A stretch of DNA of 64,000 nt from Neisseria canis (GCF_900636765.1 NZ_LR134313.1:2356001-2420000); one strand, 5' to 3'; counted from the stretch's first letter, positions 18,972 through 29,993 are shown. The notes: generated by a model from the sequence alone, not told the origin. Made by a program: numbers and translations.

Positions 18972-19847
18972 ATGTTAAAAGGCAGTTTGGTCGCATTGAT
19001 TACCCCGATGCAGGAAGATGGCAGCATTGATTACAGCGCGCTGAAAAACCTGATCGACTGGCATATCGAAAACGGCACCGACGGCATCGTGGCCGTAGGC
19101 ACTACCGGCGAGAGCGCCACTTTATCCGTTGAAGAGCACAAGCAGGTAATCGAAGCCACCGTAAAACACGCCGCCAAGCGCATCCCCATCATCGCCGGCA
19201 CGGGCGCCAACAACACCCATGAAGCCATCGAGCTTTCCAAAGCCGCCAAAGCCGCCGGTGCCGACTACACCCTGTCTGTCGTTCCCTACTACAACAAACC
19301 TTCGCAGGAAGGCATTTACCGCCACTATCAAGCCATTGCCGAAGCCGTGGATATCCCGATGATTATCTACAACGTGCCGGGCAGAACGGTGGTGAACATG
19401 TCGAACGAAACCATTTTGCGCCTGGCAAAACTGCCCAATATCGTGGGTGTCAAAGAAGCCAGCGGCGACGTAGGCCGCGATATCGAGCTGATCAATGCGG
19501 CACCCGAAGGCTTCGCCGTTTATTCCGGCGACGATCCTACCGGCCTGCCTTTCATGCTCTGCGGCGGCCACGGCGTGATTACCGTTGCAGCCAATATCGC
19601 ACCCAAACTGTTTGCCGACATGTGCCGCGAAGCATTGGCCGGCAACATACCCGAAGCGCGCCGTTTAAACCGCGAACTGATTCCGCTTTACAACGTGATG
19701 TTCTGCGAACCCAGCCCCGCCGCCCAAAAATGGGCCTTAAACAAACTGGGCAAATGCAAAGCAGCCGTGCGTTTGCCGATTCTTGAACTGTCTAAAGAAG
19801 CACAAACCCAAGTTCAAGATGCTTTGGCAACACTCAAACTGATTTAA
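18972..19847 (+). CDS. dapA: 4-hydroxy-tetrahydrodipicolinate synthase
   Basis: A 291-residue aldolase condensing pyruvate with aspartate semialdehyde in lysine and diaminopimelate synthesis. The Schiff-base Lys is K161 in VGVKEASGD, the catalytic Tyr is Y133 in IIYNVPGRT and the GTTGE motif is at 43-47. It is preceded by AAAGG. It lies 20 bases before bamC, an arrangement also known in E. coli, so an operon is likely. Confidence 0.97.
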   Translation: MLKGSLVALITPMQEDGSIDYSALKNLIDWHIENGTDGIVAVGTTGESATLSVEEHKQVIEATVKHAAKRIPIIAGTGANNTHEAIELSKAAKAAGADYTLSVVPYYNKPSQEGIYRHYQAIAEAVDIPMIIYNVPGRTVVNMSNETILRLAKLPNIVGVKEASGDVGRDIELINAAPEGFAVYSGDDPTGLPFMLCGGHGVITVAANIAPKLFADMCREALAGNIPEARRLNRELIPLYNVMFCEPSPAAQKWALNKLGKCKAAVRLPILELSKEAQTQVQDALATLKLI

Positions 19848-19867
19848 CCCCCGACAGGAATGATTAT

Positions 19868-20989
19868 ATGAACCGCATGAAACCGGCCGTATTGGCCATC
19901 GCCTTAATCGGCCTGGCCGCCTGTTCCAGCAACAAAGAGCAACCCAAACTCGATTACCAAACCCAAAACCGCAAAGTGGTGAATCTGGAAGTTCCCCCTG
20001 ATTTAACCAACCCCAACCAAGGCAACCGTTACAGCCTGCCCACGGGCGGTGCCGTACGCGCCAGCGACATGCAGCGCACCAACACCCAGCAGCCGGCCAA
20101 CCAAGCGGTATTGCAAGGTGTTCAAGGCGTCGAGCTGAAACGCGACGGCAACCAGCGCTGGCTGCAAGTGAGCGGCAAACAACCTGCCGAAATCTGGCCG
20201 CTGCTGAAAGCTTTCTGGCAGGAAAACGGTTTTGTCATCAAATCAGAAGAGCCTGCGATCGGCCAAATGGAAACCGAATGGGCCGAAAACCGCGCCAAAA
20301 TCCCGCAAGACGGTCTACGCAACCTATTTGAAAGAGTCGGCCTCGGCGGCATTTATTCGACCAGCGAGCGCGATAAATTTACCATCCGCATCGAACGCGG
20401 TGCCGACGGCGCAACCGACGTATTCTTTGTCCACAAAGGTATGAAAGAGGTATATACCAATAAAAACAAAGACACCACTACATGGGAGCCGCGCCCCAAC
20501 GAACCTGCTTTGGAAGCCGCTTTCTTAGGCCGCTTCATGCAGTATTTGGGCGCCGATCAGCAACAAGTCGAGCGTGAATTGCAGCAACAGCAAAACGCCG
20601 GCAAAGCCGAAGCCAGCGAATTGGCCAAACTGGATGGCAACAGCCTTTTGGTAAGCGGCGATTACCAGCGCAACTGGCGCCGCACGGGCTTGGCGCTCGA
20701 CCGCATCGGCCTGACCGTATTGGGCCAGAATGTCGAAAAACATGCTTTCTTAGTGCAGCCCGTGCCGGATGAGAGCGCTTCCAAAGGCAAAAAAACCGGC
20801 ATGTTTACCCGCATTTTCGGCAAAGGAAAAAAAGACGATGCCGCCAAGCAAGCCCTGCCTGAGCTGATTGTGTTTGTAGAACCTGTTCAAGGCGGCTCGC
20901 GCATCCAAATCCTCAACAAAGACGGCAGCGCATACCGCGGCAAAGAAGTGTCGAACTGGCTCGGCAGCCTGCAAAACGAACTGCGTTAA
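19868..20989 (+). CDS. bamC: outer-membrane assembly lipoprotein BamC
   Basis: A 373-residue lipoprotein of the beta-barrel assembly machine. The signal peptide ends at LAACSS with the lipidated Cys at 19. It is followed by an unstructured segment and the typical VPPDLTNP motif that contacts BamD. Two helix-grip domains occupy about 95-215 and 245-370. It is co-directional with dapA and ends at an inverted DUS pair. Confidence 0.93.
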   Translation: MNRMKPAVLAIALIGLAACSSNKEQPKLDYQTQNRKVVNLEVPPDLTNPNQGNRYSLPTGGAVRASDMQRTNTQQPANQAVLQGVQGVELKRDGNQRWLQVSGKQPAEIWPLLKAFWQENGFVIKSEEPAIGQMETEWAENRAKIPQDGLRNLFERVGLGGIYSTSERDKFTIRIERGADGATDVFFVHKGMKEVYTNKNKDTTTWEPRPNEPALEAAFLGRFMQYLGADQQQVERELQQQQNAGKAEASELAKLDGNSLLVSGDYQRNWRRTGLALDRIGLTVLGQNVEKHAFLVQPVPDESASKGKKTGMFTRIFGKGKKDDAAKQALPELIVFVEPVQGGSRIQILNKDGSAYRGKEVSNWLGSLQNELR

Positions 20990-21009
20990 TTTTGCGCAAG
21001 GCAAGCGCA

Positions 21010-21041
21010 ATGCCTGTCTGAAAATCTTTTCAGACAGGCAT
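21010..21041. terminator. inverted DUS pair after bamC
   Basis: Thirteen-base arms with a short A/T loop, 20 bases past the bamC stop. Confidence 0.8.
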
Positions 21042-21096
21042 TATGTTTAAAGCTAAAATACGCCTCTTATCATCTTCACAAACCCTTCCAAATAAA

Positions 21097-22146
21097 ATGT
21101 TAGTTCTCGGCATCGAATCTTCCTGCGACGAAACCGGCGTCGCCCTCTATCATACCGAACGCGGCCTTATCGGCAACCAGCTCCACACCCAAATGGCAAT
21201 GCATGCCGAATACGGCGGCGTTGTGCCCGAGCTTGCCAGCCGCGACCACATCCGCCGCTTGGTGCCGCTCACCCATGCCTGTCTGAAAGAAGCCGGCCAA
21301 ACATTCGGCGATATTGATGCCGTTGCTTTCACACAAGGCCCCGGCTTGGGCGGCGCGCTCTTGGCCGGCTCAGGCTATGCCAACGCTTTGGCCTTTGCAC
21401 TGGGCAAACCTGTGATTCCGGTGCACCATTTGGAAGGCCATTTGCTCTCGCCGCTTTTGGCAGAAGACAAACCCGACTTTCCCTTTGTCGCCCTGCTTGT
21501 TTCAGGCGGCCACACCCAGCTGATGGCCGTGCGCGGTATCGGCGATTACACTTTGCTGGGCGAAAGCGTGGACGATGCCGCCGGCGAAGCCTTCGATAAA
21601 ACAGCTAAGCTGCTCGGCCTGCCCTATCCCGGCGGTGCCAAACTTTCCGAACTGGCCAAACTCGGCCGCCCCGATGTGTACACGTTTCCGCGCCCTATGC
21701 TGCATTCTCACGATTTGCAAATGAGCTTCTCCGGCTTAAAAACCGCCGTGCTCACAGCCGTGCAAAAAGCAGAGGCCGCTTCTGAAAACGGCAGCCTTTC
21801 CGAGCAAACCCGTAACGATATCTGCCGTGCGTTCCAAGATGCCGTGGTTGACGTATTGTTTGCCAAAGCCAAACAAGCACTTATCGACACTGGCTTCCGC
21901 ACACTGGTCGTGGCAGGCGGCGTGGGTGCAAACTGGAAACTGCGCGAATCTTTGGCCGCACTCAGCATCAAACCCGCACCTAAAACCAAGCCGGAAGCTG
22001 TGAAAGTGTTTTTCCCGCCACTGCCGCTCTGCACCGACAACGGCGCTATGATTGCCTTTGCCGGCGCCATGCATTTGCAAAAGTCTGCCCAAGCAGGCGC
22101 GTTCAACGTGAAACCGCGCTGGCCGCTGACCGATATCGTGAAATAG
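21097..22146 (+). CDS. tsaD: tRNA threonylcarbamoyladenosine transferase TsaD
   Basis: A 349-residue catalytic subunit of t6A37 synthesis; its partner tsaB is at 40448-41125. ATG at 21097 gives the standard [18 protein letters not shown]. An upstream in-frame start at 21043 lies at the edge of the DUS hairpin and is less likely. Metal-binding HxxGH (HHLEGH) and the kinase-like SGGHT are present, with the late [12 protein letters not shown]. One DUS lies in the coding region near 21276 (ACLKEAG). Confidence 0.96.
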   Translation: MLVLGIESSCDETGVALYHTERGLIGNQLHTQMAMHAEYGGVVPELASRDHIRRLVPLTHACLKEAGQTFGDIDAVAFTQGPGLGGALLAGSGYANALAFALGKPVIPVHHLEGHLLSPLLAEDKPDFPFVALLVSGGHTQLMAVRGIGDYTLLGESVDDAAGEAFDKTAKLLGLPYPGGAKLSELAKLGRPDVYTFPRPMLHSHDLQMSFSGLKTAVLTAVQKAEAASENGSLSEQTRNDICRAFQDAVVDVLFAKAKQALIDTGFRTLVVAGGVGANWKLRESLAALSIKPAPKTKPEAVKVFFPPLPLCTDNGAMIAFAGAMHLQKSAQAGAFNVKPRWPLTDIVK

Positions 22147-22159
22147 AGCATACGGCCTT

Positions 22160-22189
22160 ATGCCTGTCTGAATGTTTTCAGACAGGCAT
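22160..22189. terminator. inverted DUS pair, bidirectional terminator
   Basis: Sits between the convergent tsaD and pta genes. Confidence 0.8.
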
Positions 22190-22205
22190 TCTCTATATTT
22201 TCACA

Positions 22206-23687
22206 TTATTTCGCCATTTGCTCCGACTGAATCGCAGTCAGCGCGATGGTGTACACGATATCCTCCACCAAAGCACCGCGCGACAAATCGTTTACAGGCT
22301 TGCGCAAACCTTGCAGCATGGGGCCTACGCTCAATACGTTGGCATTGCGCTGCACCGCTTTGTAAGTACAGTTACCCGTGTTCAAATCCGGGAAAATAAA
22401 CACGGTGGCTTTGCCTGCAACCGGGCTGTTGGGCGCTTTGGATTTGGCAACGCTGGCAACGCTCGCCGCATCGTATTGCAACGGGCCGTCCACCGCGATG
22501 TCGGGGCGTTGCTGTTTCACCAGTTCAACGGCAGCGGCCACGGCTTCCACATCCGGACCTGCGCCTGATGTACCGGTTGAATAGGAAATCATGGCCACGC
22601 GCGGCTCAATGCCGAACGCTTTGGCCGAATCGGCCGACTGAATGGCGATTTCGGCCAATTGCTCCGGCGTCGGGTTCGGGTTAACCGCGCAGTCGCCATA
22701 CACCAGCACTTGACCGGGCAGCAGCATGAAAAATACGCTGGACACGATGCTGGCGCCCGGCGCGGTTTTAATCAGCTGGAATGCGGGGCGGATGGTGTTG
22801 GCGGTGGTGTGGATCGCGCCGGAAACCAAGCCGTCCACATCGTTTTGCGCCATCATCATGGTGCCGAGCACAACGGTGTCTTTCAATTGCTCGCGCGCCT
22901 GCTCGGGCGTTAAACCTTTGCTTTTGCGCAGTTCGCACATCGGCGCAACATATTGTTCGATTAAAGTATCGGGATCGATGATTTCCACGGAATCCGGCAA
23001 TTCCACGCCGATTTCCTGAGCCACGGCCAACACGGCCGGGCGGGGCGCAAGCAACACGCAACGGGCAATACCTTTTTCATGGCAAATCGCAGCGGCATGC
23101 ACGGTGCGCGGCTCCGCACCTTCCGGCAACACGATGCGTTTGTCGGCTTTGCGCGCCGATTCCATCATATTGAAGCGGAATTGCGCGGGCGACATGCGCG
23201 GCTCTTGCGGCGCAACCAGTTTGGACACACCTTCCAGCGCGTCGGGCTTGCCCAAATAAGGCAGGCCGGCATCTTTAGCCGCTTCCGCACTGCCGCCGAT
23301 TACGCCCATGATTTCTACGTTTTTACCGGCAAACGATTGTTTGGCAAGCTTCAAGCGGGTTGCCGTGCCGCATTCGTTGCTGGAAGCAAACACCACGCGC
23401 GCATTAAAAGATGTGGCGAGCTCCACATTTTGCACGGATAAAAATGCGCGTTCGGCATCATTTTGAATACCCTGAATCACCACGTTCGGTTTATCAAGCT
23501 CTGCTACGCGGCCGACCAGCAGGTCGAACCAATCATCAGATTTGCCGGCACCAATCAGCTGCTCGGCTTCGGAAGCATCGGCCAGCGGATTAAACACCAC
23601 CGCATCAGGCAGGCCTGAAGCCACGGTTTTCGCAACGGATGCCATATCCACATGAACGCATACGGGTACAATCAAAATATTTGCCAT
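22206..23687 (-). CDS. pta: phosphate acetyltransferase
   Basis: A 493-residue enzyme converting acetyl-CoA and phosphate to acetyl phosphate. The C-terminal catalytic domain (about 170-490) shows [10 protein letters not shown], the [14 protein letters not shown] region, SYSTGTSG and [17 protein letters not shown]. The N-terminal part resembles a shortened regulatory region, so the protein is smaller than the roughly 700-residue enteric form. No ackA is adjacent. Confidence 0.93.
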   Translation of the reverse strand: MANILIVPVCVHVDMASVAKTVASGLPDAVVFNPLADASEAEQLIGAGKSDDWFDLLVGRVAELDKPNVVIQGIQNDAERAFLSVQNVELATSFNARVVFASSNECGTATRLKLAKQSFAGKNVEIMGVIGGSAEAAKDAGLPYLGKPDALEGVSKLVAPQEPRMSPAQFRFNMMESARKADKRIVLPEGAEPRTVHAAAICHEKGIARCVLLAPRPAVLAVAQEIGVELPDSVEIIDPDTLIEQYVAPMCELRKSKGLTPEQAREQLKDTVVLGTMMMAQNDVDGLVSGAIHTTANTIRPAFQLIKTAPGASIVSSVFFMLLPGQVLVYGDCAVNPNPTPEQLAEIAIQSADSAKAFGIEPRVAMISYSTGTSGAGPDVEAVAAAVELVKQQRPDIAVDGPLQYDAASVASVAKSKAPNSPVAGKATVFIFPDLNTGNCTYKAVQRNANVLSVGPMLQGLRKPVNDLSRGALVEDIVYTIALTAIQSEQMAK

Positions 23688-23944
23688 AACGCATTTCCTT
23701 TTGTATTTAGAGGGTTAATCTACATCATTTCAACAAGGTGCAAATATACTCTAAAAAGGCAGAAAATCCTACTTGTTTTGATTTTATGATGACAGCCATC
23801 CGCGTTGCTGATAGGCTTCGGTTTAAGCCGGATGCCTGTCTGAAAAATAAGCAGCGCTGCGCTTGGCGGGAAACCGTATTCAGCCGATAAAACAATACCG
23901 TACACTTTTCAAATCAGACATACTCTCAACTTAAAGGACACGCC

Positions 23945-24952
23945 ATGATTCCCGTTTCCGTATTAAACCTCGTGCCCTTGCGCAAGGGGCAAAACCGCGC
24001 CCAAGCCATCGAGGCCATGATCGAGCTGGCGCAAGAAACCGAAAGAATAGGCTACACGCGCTATTGGATTACCGAACACCACAATATGCCCAGCCTTGTC
24101 AGCTCCGCTACCCAGGTTTTAATCGGCCACACGCTTGCCCACACCGACAGCATACGGGTGGGCAGCGGCGGCGTGATGCTGCCCAACCACAGCCCGCTGT
24201 TGGTGGCCGAACAATACGGCACGCTCGCCACCATTTACCCCGACCGCGTCGATTTGGGCATAGGCCGCGCACCGGGCACCGACCGCCCCACCGCCAACGC
24301 CCTGCGCCGCAACGAACACAATCTTCCGCTGAGCTATCCGAACGATGTTCAAATGCTGCAACGCTTTTTCCGTTCAAGCGACGAACAGGGCTATGTGCGT
24401 GCATTTCCCGGCGTCGGGCTGCATGTTCCCATCTATATGCTCGGTACCAGCACCGAAAGCGCCAAATTGGCAGCGGAGCTCGGGCTGCCTTTCGTATTTG
24501 CCGCACATTTCGCACCGCACCTGCTGGAATCCGCACTGGATATTTACCGGCGCGAATTCAAACCTTCCGACGTATTGGAAAAGCCTTATGTGATTGTGTG
24601 CCTCAACGTGATTGCGGCAGACACCGATGAAGAAGCCCGTTTTCTTTCCAGTACGCAACAGCAGTTTTTAGCCAACACCATCAAAAATACCCATCTGCCG
24701 CTCCAGCCGCCCGTGCCTGAAACGCAGATTGAATGGAGCAGCGAAGAAGAGCGCGCAGCGGTAAACGAGATGCTCTCCTGTTCGCTGATCGGCAGCAAAG
24801 AAAGCGTAGCCGCCCAATTGGAAGTTTTGCAAACCCACTTGCGCGCCGACGAAATCATGGTGGTCAGCTATATTTACGACAAGCAGAAGCAATACCGTTC
24901 TTACCGGCTGTTTCACGAAATCGCATCTTCGTATCAGCCAAGTCCGCTGTAA
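23945..24952 (+). CDS. luciferase-like flavin-dependent oxidoreductase
   Basis: A 335-residue LLM-class protein of the YhbW type. It has VLNLVPLRKG, the YWITEHHNMP motif, GSGGVMLPNHSPL and DLGIGRAPGTDR, which line the flavin site in this family. The physiological substrate is unknown. It is preceded by AAAGGA and a lone DUS near 23832, and ends at an inverted DUS pair. Confidence 0.88.
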   Translation: MIPVSVLNLVPLRKGQNRAQAIEAMIELAQETERIGYTRYWITEHHNMPSLVSSATQVLIGHTLAHTDSIRVGSGGVMLPNHSPLLVAEQYGTLATIYPDRVDLGIGRAPGTDRPTANALRRNEHNLPLSYPNDVQMLQRFFRSSDEQGYVRAFPGVGLHVPIYMLGTSTESAKLAAELGLPFVFAAHFAPHLLESALDIYRREFKPSDVLEKPYVIVCLNVIAADTDEEARFLSSTQQQFLANTIKNTHLPLQPPVPETQIEWSSEEERAAVNEMLSCSLIGSKESVAAQLEVLQTHLRADEIMVVSYIYDKQKQYRSYRLFHEIASSYQPSPL

Positions 24953-24960
24953 AAACAATC

Positions 24961-24992
24961 ATGCCTGTCTGAAAACTTTTTCAGACAGGCAT
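24961..24992. terminator. inverted DUS pair, bidirectional terminator
   Basis: Lies between the convergent oxidoreductase and rarD-like genes. Confidence 0.8.
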
Positions 24993-25022
24993 TTGTTTAA
25001 TGAAAACCTGTGTGGCTTTGCG

Positions 25023-25934
25023 TTAAACCACCGGCGCGCCCAAAACTTCCCTGCGGCTGCCGCGCATCTTCACATAGCCGTCATACATGCTCAAACCCAG
25101 CCCCAGCCAGATAAAGCCGTAAGTAACCACCGAATCGGCCGACACCTGTTCGCCGAGCAGCGTGGCCGCCAGCACAAACAACAAAATCGGTTCGAGATAG
25201 CTCAGCATGCCGAACAACGTTACCGGAAGCAGGCGGTTGGATTGCAGGTTCAGCAGCATCGCCGCTGCGCTTACCACGCCCAACATGGGAATCAGCAGCC
25301 ATTGCTTGGAAGGCTCCAGCCACACATCCACCCCGCCGGTATAAAACAGATAAAACACCGCCACCGGCGCAATCACCGACAAATCCACCAGCAAGCCCGC
25401 CAGCTCCGGCACATTCAAATGGCGGCGCAGCAGATAATAAACAGGATACGAGCCGAACACCCACAGCGTTACCCAAGAAAACGCATGAGTATGCCAAATT
25501 TCATAAAGCACACCGCAGCCTGCAGCGGCCACCGCCAGCCATTGCAGGCGGCTGACTTCTTCATTCAAAAACACCCGTCCGCACAGCACCATCATCAGCG
25601 GAAAAAGGAAATAACCCACCGCCACGTCCATGCCGTAGCCATTCAACGGCCCCCACATAAACAGCCAAAGCTGGCTGGCCAAAACCGGCGTGGGCAGAAT
25701 CAACAGCAGCCATCTGCGCCAGTTTTTACCCGTTTCGCGGGCAAAGCGAAACACCTCGTGCCTGCCGTTACCCAGCCACAAAATCAGGCACAACACGCCC
25801 AACATCGCCACCATGCGCCATGCAAATACATTTGTGCCGCTCATCGGCTGCATCCAACCGCCGTAAAGATAAAGCACGGCAAACAAAATATTGGATACCA
25901 CGCCTGCAATCAGGCCTTTTTTTATTGTGTTCAT
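25023..25934 (-). CDS. RarD-type DMT transporter
   Basis: A 303-residue membrane protein of the EamA family with about ten helices. It starts KKGLIAGVVSNILFAVLY and has NVFAWRMVAMLG, as in RarD proteins. The substrate is unknown. It is divergent from an Lrp/AsnC-type regulator across an AT-rich 147-base gap, which makes control by that regulator likely by analogy with other exporter/Lrp pairs. Confidence 0.85.
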   Translation of the reverse strand: MNTIKKGLIAGVVSNILFAVLYLYGGWMQPMSGTNVFAWRMVAMLGVLCLILWLGNGRHEVFRFARETGKNWRRWLLLILPTPVLASQLWLFMWGPLNGYGMDVAVGYFLFPLMMVLCGRVFLNEEVSRLQWLAVAAAGCGVLYEIWHTHAFSWVTLWVFGSYPVYYLLRRHLNVPELAGLLVDLSVIAPVAVFYLFYTGGVDVWLEPSKQWLLIPMLGVVSAAAMLLNLQSNRLLPVTLFGMLSYLEPILLFVLAATLLGEQVSADSVVTYGFIWLGLGLSMYDGYVKMRGSRREVLGAPVV

Positions 25935-26081
25935 TTTAATGTTCTTATTCTGAAATCAAGATAATGTTTGGAATCAGCATTTTAATGCTTGAATGCAGAA
26001 AAATTTTTTCCGTTTTATCCATTTTGTGAAATAATTTATCTAAATTTAATCCATTATGAAAAATTTTATCAAATATTCAAA

Positions 26082-26546
26082 ATGTATAACCCGGACAAAC
26101 TGGACCGCCAAATTCTCAACATCTTGCAAAGCGACGCCACCCTCTCGCTCAACGAACTTTCCTCGCAAGTCAACGCTTCCGTTGCCACCTGCCAGCGGCG
26201 CATCCTCAACATGAAACAGCAGGGCATCATTCTGAAGCAGGTTGTTTTGGTTAACCCCGCCGCCGTCGGCCGCAGCCTCAGCGTGTTTGTATCGGTGGAA
26301 ATGGCCAGCCAAAACACCGCGCAGCAAGACGCTTTCGTGCGCCGCATCAACGAAGAACCCGACGTGGCCGGCTGCTACGAAGTATCCGGCGCCTATGACT
26401 ACATGCTGCTCGTTCACGCCAAAAACATGGAGGAATACCATCAATTCACCCGCCGCGCACTCAATTCGGAAAACAACGTACGCAGCTTTACCAGCCAGTT
26501 CGTGATGAACTTCAACAAAGTCGAAACCAAAATCGCGCTTGAATAA
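26082..26546 (+). CDS. Lrp/AsnC-family transcriptional regulator
   Basis: A 154-residue regulator with an N-terminal winged helix (LDRQILNILQSDATLSLNELS, recognition helix SVATCQRRILNMKQQG) and a C-terminal ligand-binding RAM domain (SVFVSVEMAS to NEEPDVAGCYEVSGAYDYML). ATG at 26082 is chosen because it gives the usual family start; an in-frame extension to 25989 is low-complexity and AT-rich. It is divergent from the rarD-like gene. Confidence 0.9.
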   Translation: MYNPDKLDRQILNILQSDATLSLNELSSQVNASVATCQRRILNMKQQGIILKQVVLVNPAAVGRSLSVFVSVEMASQNTAQQDAFVRRINEEPDVAGCYEVSGAYDYMLLVHAKNMEEYHQFTRRALNSENNVRSFTSQFVMNFNKVETKIALE

Positions 26547-26547
26547 A

Positions 26548-26581
26548 GCATGCCTGTCTGAAAACTTTCAGACAGGCATGC
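26548..26581. terminator. extended inverted DUS pair
   Basis: Perfect stem starting GCATGCCTGTC, extending the DUS arms outward on both sides, directly after the regulator stop. Confidence 0.8.
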
Positions 26582-26680
26582 TCACTATGTAACGATACCG
26601 TCATACTCGGGCTGATTTTCAAGTTTATCTAAGATATAACCAAACAACCATTAAGCCGCAAAGTCGGCCCGCTTATCCGC

Positions 26681-26697
26681 TATAATGCCTGTCTGAA
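26681..26697 (+). promoter_or_regulatory. -10 box fused to a DUS before recC
   Basis: TATAATGCCTGTCTGAA: the last two bases of a perfect -10 hexamer (26681-26686) are the first two of the DUS. The recC ATG is 32 bases downstream. No good -35 box is visible. Confidence 0.5.
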
Positions 26698-26718
26698 AAC
26701 ACTTTCCAAGCCAAGCCC

Positions 26719-29700
26719 ATGCTCTATCTTTACCAATCCAACCGCCTTGAAGACCTTGCCGAGCTTTTACAGGCTGTCAAAACGCGCCAACCTTTGCGCC
26801 ACCTGCTCGCCTCGGAAGAAATCATCGTGCAGAGCCAGGGCATGCGGCGTTTTCTCAGCAGGCATCTGGCGCGCGAAACCGGCATCGCCGCCAACCTCAA
26901 ATTCAGCCTGCCCGCCGGTTTGGCTTGGCGGCTGATGCGCGACACCCTGCCCGACATCCCCGCGCTCAACCCGTTTTCCCCCGAAGTAATGCGCTGGCGG
27001 CTGCTCGACTTGTTTTCAGACAGGCATTTCCATCATGCCCCCGAGTTTGCACTCAGCCGCGCCGCCCTCGGCGCCTACCTGCAACGGGGCGGCAATGCCG
27101 CCTACCAACTGGCCGGTCAGATGGCCGATATTTTCGACCAATATCTGATTTACCGCGCCGACTGGCTGGATGCCTGGCAGGCAGGTAAAACGCTCGGGCT
27201 GGGCGGCGACGAAGCCTGGCAGGCAGAGCTTTGGCGCTTTCTCGACGACGGCTCGCAAACCGCGCCGCACCGTGCCGCCTTGTGGCAGCAGTTTCTCGGC
27301 GCATTGGATAAAGCCAAGCTGCCCGAACGCTTTTTCGTGTTCGGCATCGCCACCCTCGCGCCGCTTTATCTGGAGCTGCTGCAAGCCCTCTCCCGACATT
27401 GCGACATCCATGTTTTCGCGCTCAACCCGAGCAGCGAATACTGGGGCAACATCATCGAGCCGGCACAAATCCTCAAAAGCGGCGCCGACATTGATTTAAG
27501 CCAAAGCGGCCATCCGCTGCTGGCTTCGCTCGGCAAACAGGGGCGCGACTTTTTCGACGCGCTGATAGAAGCAGGCGCGCAAACCGAGCTGGCCGTTTAT
27601 TCCGATGCCGCCGCGTCCGAAAGCCTGCTGCACCGCCTGCAGCACGACATCCAAACCCTCAGCCTGCCCGCCGCTGCCGAAACACCGTCCGAACCCGACG
27701 GCAGCATCCGCATCGTGTCCGCCCACAGCCCCTTGCGCGAACTGCAGATTCTCAAAGACCACATTCTGCGCGTTCTAAACGAGCACCCGGGCTGGCAGCC
27801 GCACGACATCGCCGTGCTCACCCCCAACATCGAACCGTACAGCCCCTACATCGAAGCCGTGTTCGGCCGCCAAACCGGCGGCGGCCAAGCTTTGCCCTAT
27901 TCCATTTCCGACGTCAAACTCAGCCGCCGCCAGCCGCTTTTACACGCGCTGGAACAAACGCTGGAATTGCTGGAAAGCCGCTTTGAAACCGACAAAGTGC
28001 TGCCGCTTTTGGAAAACGAAACCGTGCTGCGCCGCTTCGGCCTCAGCCGCCAAGACCTGCCGCTGCTGCACGAAACCGTGGCGCAGCTCAACATCCATTG
28101 GGGCATGGGCGGCGAGATGCGCGGCGGCAGAGATGCCTTGTTCACTTGGCAGCAGGGGCTCGACCGCCTGGTACTCGGCTGGATGATGCCCGGCAACACC
28201 GGCACCTTGTGGCAAAACATCAGCGCCCTGCCCGGCAACTTAAACCTGCTCGAACCCCTGAGCCGTTTCGCCGCCTTCTTCCGCACTTTGGCAAACATCC
28301 GGCGCGCTTGGCAGCGGGCGGCCGACGTGCCCGAGTGGACGCAACGCGTGCGCCGCCTGACGGCGCATCTGTTCCAACCCGAAAGCGGCGACCAACATGC
28401 CGTGCAGCAAATCGAACAAGCCCTTGCGCAATGGCAGGAAGAAGCCGCATTGGCCGGTTTCAGACAGGCATTGCCCCAACACACCGCCATCCGCCACATC
28501 ACCCGTTTTCTCGAAAGCCGCAGCGAAGCCGGCTTCCTGCGCAGCGGCATCACCTTTTGCAGCATGGTGCCGATGCGAAGCCTGCCCTTTAAAATGCTCT
28601 GCCTTATCGGCCTGAACGACACCGACTTCCCGCGCAACACCCGCGCTTCCGGCTTCGACCTGATTGCCCGCCATCCGCGCAAAGGCGACCGCGCCCGCCG
28701 CGACGACGACCGCTACCTCTTCCTCGAAGCCCTGATGAGCGCGCGCGAAATCCTCTATCTTTCCTATCAAGGCCGCAGCATACAGAATAACGACCTGCTC
28801 GCCCCTTCCGCCCTGCTGCCCGAGCTTATCGACACCCTCTCCGCCATGACCGGCCTGCCACCCGAACAATTGTCGGAGCAAATGATTGAAAACCACCCGC
28901 TGCAAGCCTTTTCGCCGCAATACTTTGTTTCAGACAGGCATTACACCAACAGCCGCAGCGACTATGCCGAAGCGCTCAACCGCCCGCAAAAGCCCGTGCA
29001 GCCGTTTTTCAGCCGACCTTTGGCTGAGCCCGAAACCGCCTGCACCGTCAGCCACGGCCGCCTGATACAGTTTTGGCGCAATCCCGTGCGCGCGTGGCTG
29101 CAGCAAAACCTCAACTGGCGCGAGCCTTATATTGACGAAGCTTGGGATTCCGCCGAACCCTTCACGCCCGAGCACTCAAGCCGCATCACCGCCGAATACA
29201 CCGCCGCCCGCCGCCACAATCGGGATTTCAACCTCACCGCCGAGCGGCTGGCCGCCGAAAGCATGCTGCCCGCGGGCGAGTTGGGCAAACTTTGGCGCAA
29301 CGAATTTGAAGCCAAAGCCAAATCGCTCGATACTGCGTTGGTGCAAAGCCCCAAGCTGCCCGCCGCGCCCTACACGCTCACGCTCGGCAAACACACGCTG
29401 GAAGGCAGCCTCGGCAAACTTTACCGCCACGGGTTGATTGATTTTCAAAACGAACAGCCCAACGCCCCGCGCAAAATCGAGCTGATGCTGGAGCACCTGA
29501 TTTTCAACGCCGTGCGCCCCGACGGCACGGAAAGCTTCCAAAGCCACTGGCTTCTGCCCGACGATCCGGTTTTCCTGCCCGAAATTCCGCAGGAAGAAGC
29601 CCAAAACCTGCTCGCCCTTTGGCTGGATTACTACGTTCTCGGCCAAACCCAGCCGCTGCCCTTCTTCCCCAAAACCAACCTTGCCGCCGCCGAAGCATGG

Positions 29701-29958
29701 TTAAACCCCGGCAAAGACGATCCTGCCGACAAAGCCAAAAAAGAAGCCTATAAAGCCTACAACGGCTCCAAAATGAGCACCGGCCAGCGCGAATATACCG
29801 AAGTGGATCTGGTGTTCGGTTCCGCAGACGAAGCGCCGCCGGAGCAGCAGCTTTTTTGGGTGCTCACAGAGCAAATGCTCGTTCCCACATTAAGCGCCTG
29901 CCCCCGCTTGCAGGAAAATGAAGGCAATAAAACCGAAGCCGAAGCCGAAGCCAAATAA
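26719..29958 (+). CDS. recC: exodeoxyribonuclease V gamma subunit
   Basis: A 1079-residue subunit of RecBCD, which processes double-strand ends and recognises Chi; in Neisseria it also supports transformation. It starts MLYLYQSNRLEDLAELL as is typical. It has IIVQSQGMRRFLSRHLA, ISDVKLSRRQP and CLIGLNDTDFPRNTRASGFD, which place it in the helicase-like family without an active ATPase. Three DUS sites are tolerated inside the gene (near 27014, 28456 and 28926). recB and recD are not in the window. Confidence 0.95.
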   Translation: MLYLYQSNRLEDLAELLQAVKTRQPLRHLLASEEIIVQSQGMRRFLSRHLARETGIAANLKFSLPAGLAWRLMRDTLPDIPALNPFSPEVMRWRLLDLFSDRHFHHAPEFALSRAALGAYLQRGGNAAYQLAGQMADIFDQYLIYRADWLDAWQAGKTLGLGGDEAWQAELWRFLDDGSQTAPHRAALWQQFLGALDKAKLPERFFVFGIATLAPLYLELLQALSRHCDIHVFALNPSSEYWGNIIEPAQILKSGADIDLSQSGHPLLASLGKQGRDFFDALIEAGAQTELAVYSDAAASESLLHRLQHDIQTLSLPAAAETPSEPDGSIRIVSAHSPLRELQILKDHILRVLNEHPGWQPHDIAVLTPNIEPYSPYIEAVFGRQTGGGQALPYSISDVKLSRRQPLLHALEQTLELLESRFETDKVLPLLENETVLRRFGLSRQDLPLLHETVAQLNIHWGMGGEMRGGRDALFTWQQGLDRLVLGWMMPGNTGTLWQNISALPGNLNLLEPLSRFAAFFRTLANIRRAWQRAADVPEWTQRVRRLTAHLFQPESGDQHAVQQIEQALAQWQEEAALAGFRQALPQHTAIRHITRFLESRSEAGFLRSGITFCSMVPMRSLPFKMLCLIGLNDTDFPRNTRASGFDLIARHPRKGDRARRDDDRYLFLEALMSAREILYLSYQGRSIQNNDLLAPSALLPELIDTLSAMTGLPPEQLSEQMIENHPLQAFSPQYFVSDRHYTNSRSDYAEALNRPQKPVQPFFSRPLAEPETACTVSHGRLIQFWRNPVRAWLQQNLNWREPYIDEAWDSAEPFTPEHSSRITAEYTAARRHNRDFNLTAERLAAESMLPAGELGKLWRNEFEAKAKSLDTALVQSPKLPAAPYTLTLGKHTLEGSLGKLYRHGLIDFQNEQPNAPRKIELMLEHLIFNAVRPDGTESFQSHWLLPDDPVFLPEIPQEEAQNLLALWLDYYVLGQTQPLPFFPKTNLAAAEAWLNPGKDDPADKAKKEAYKAYNGSKMSTGQREYTEVDLVFGSADEAPPEQQLFWVLTEQMLVPTLSACPRLQENEGNKTEAEAEAK

Positions 29959-29961
29959 ACA

Positions 29962-29993
29962 ATGCCTGTCTGAAAAAGTATTCAGACAGGCAT
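29962..29993. terminator. inverted DUS pair, bidirectional terminator
   Basis: Follows recC and faces the convergent DUF2254 gene. Confidence 0.8.

Noticed and set aside
26583..26640. Possible regulatory palindrome after the Lrp-type regulator
   Set aside because: It matches one half of the dispersed TCATACTCGGG repeat family, so it is a degraded repeat rather than an operator.
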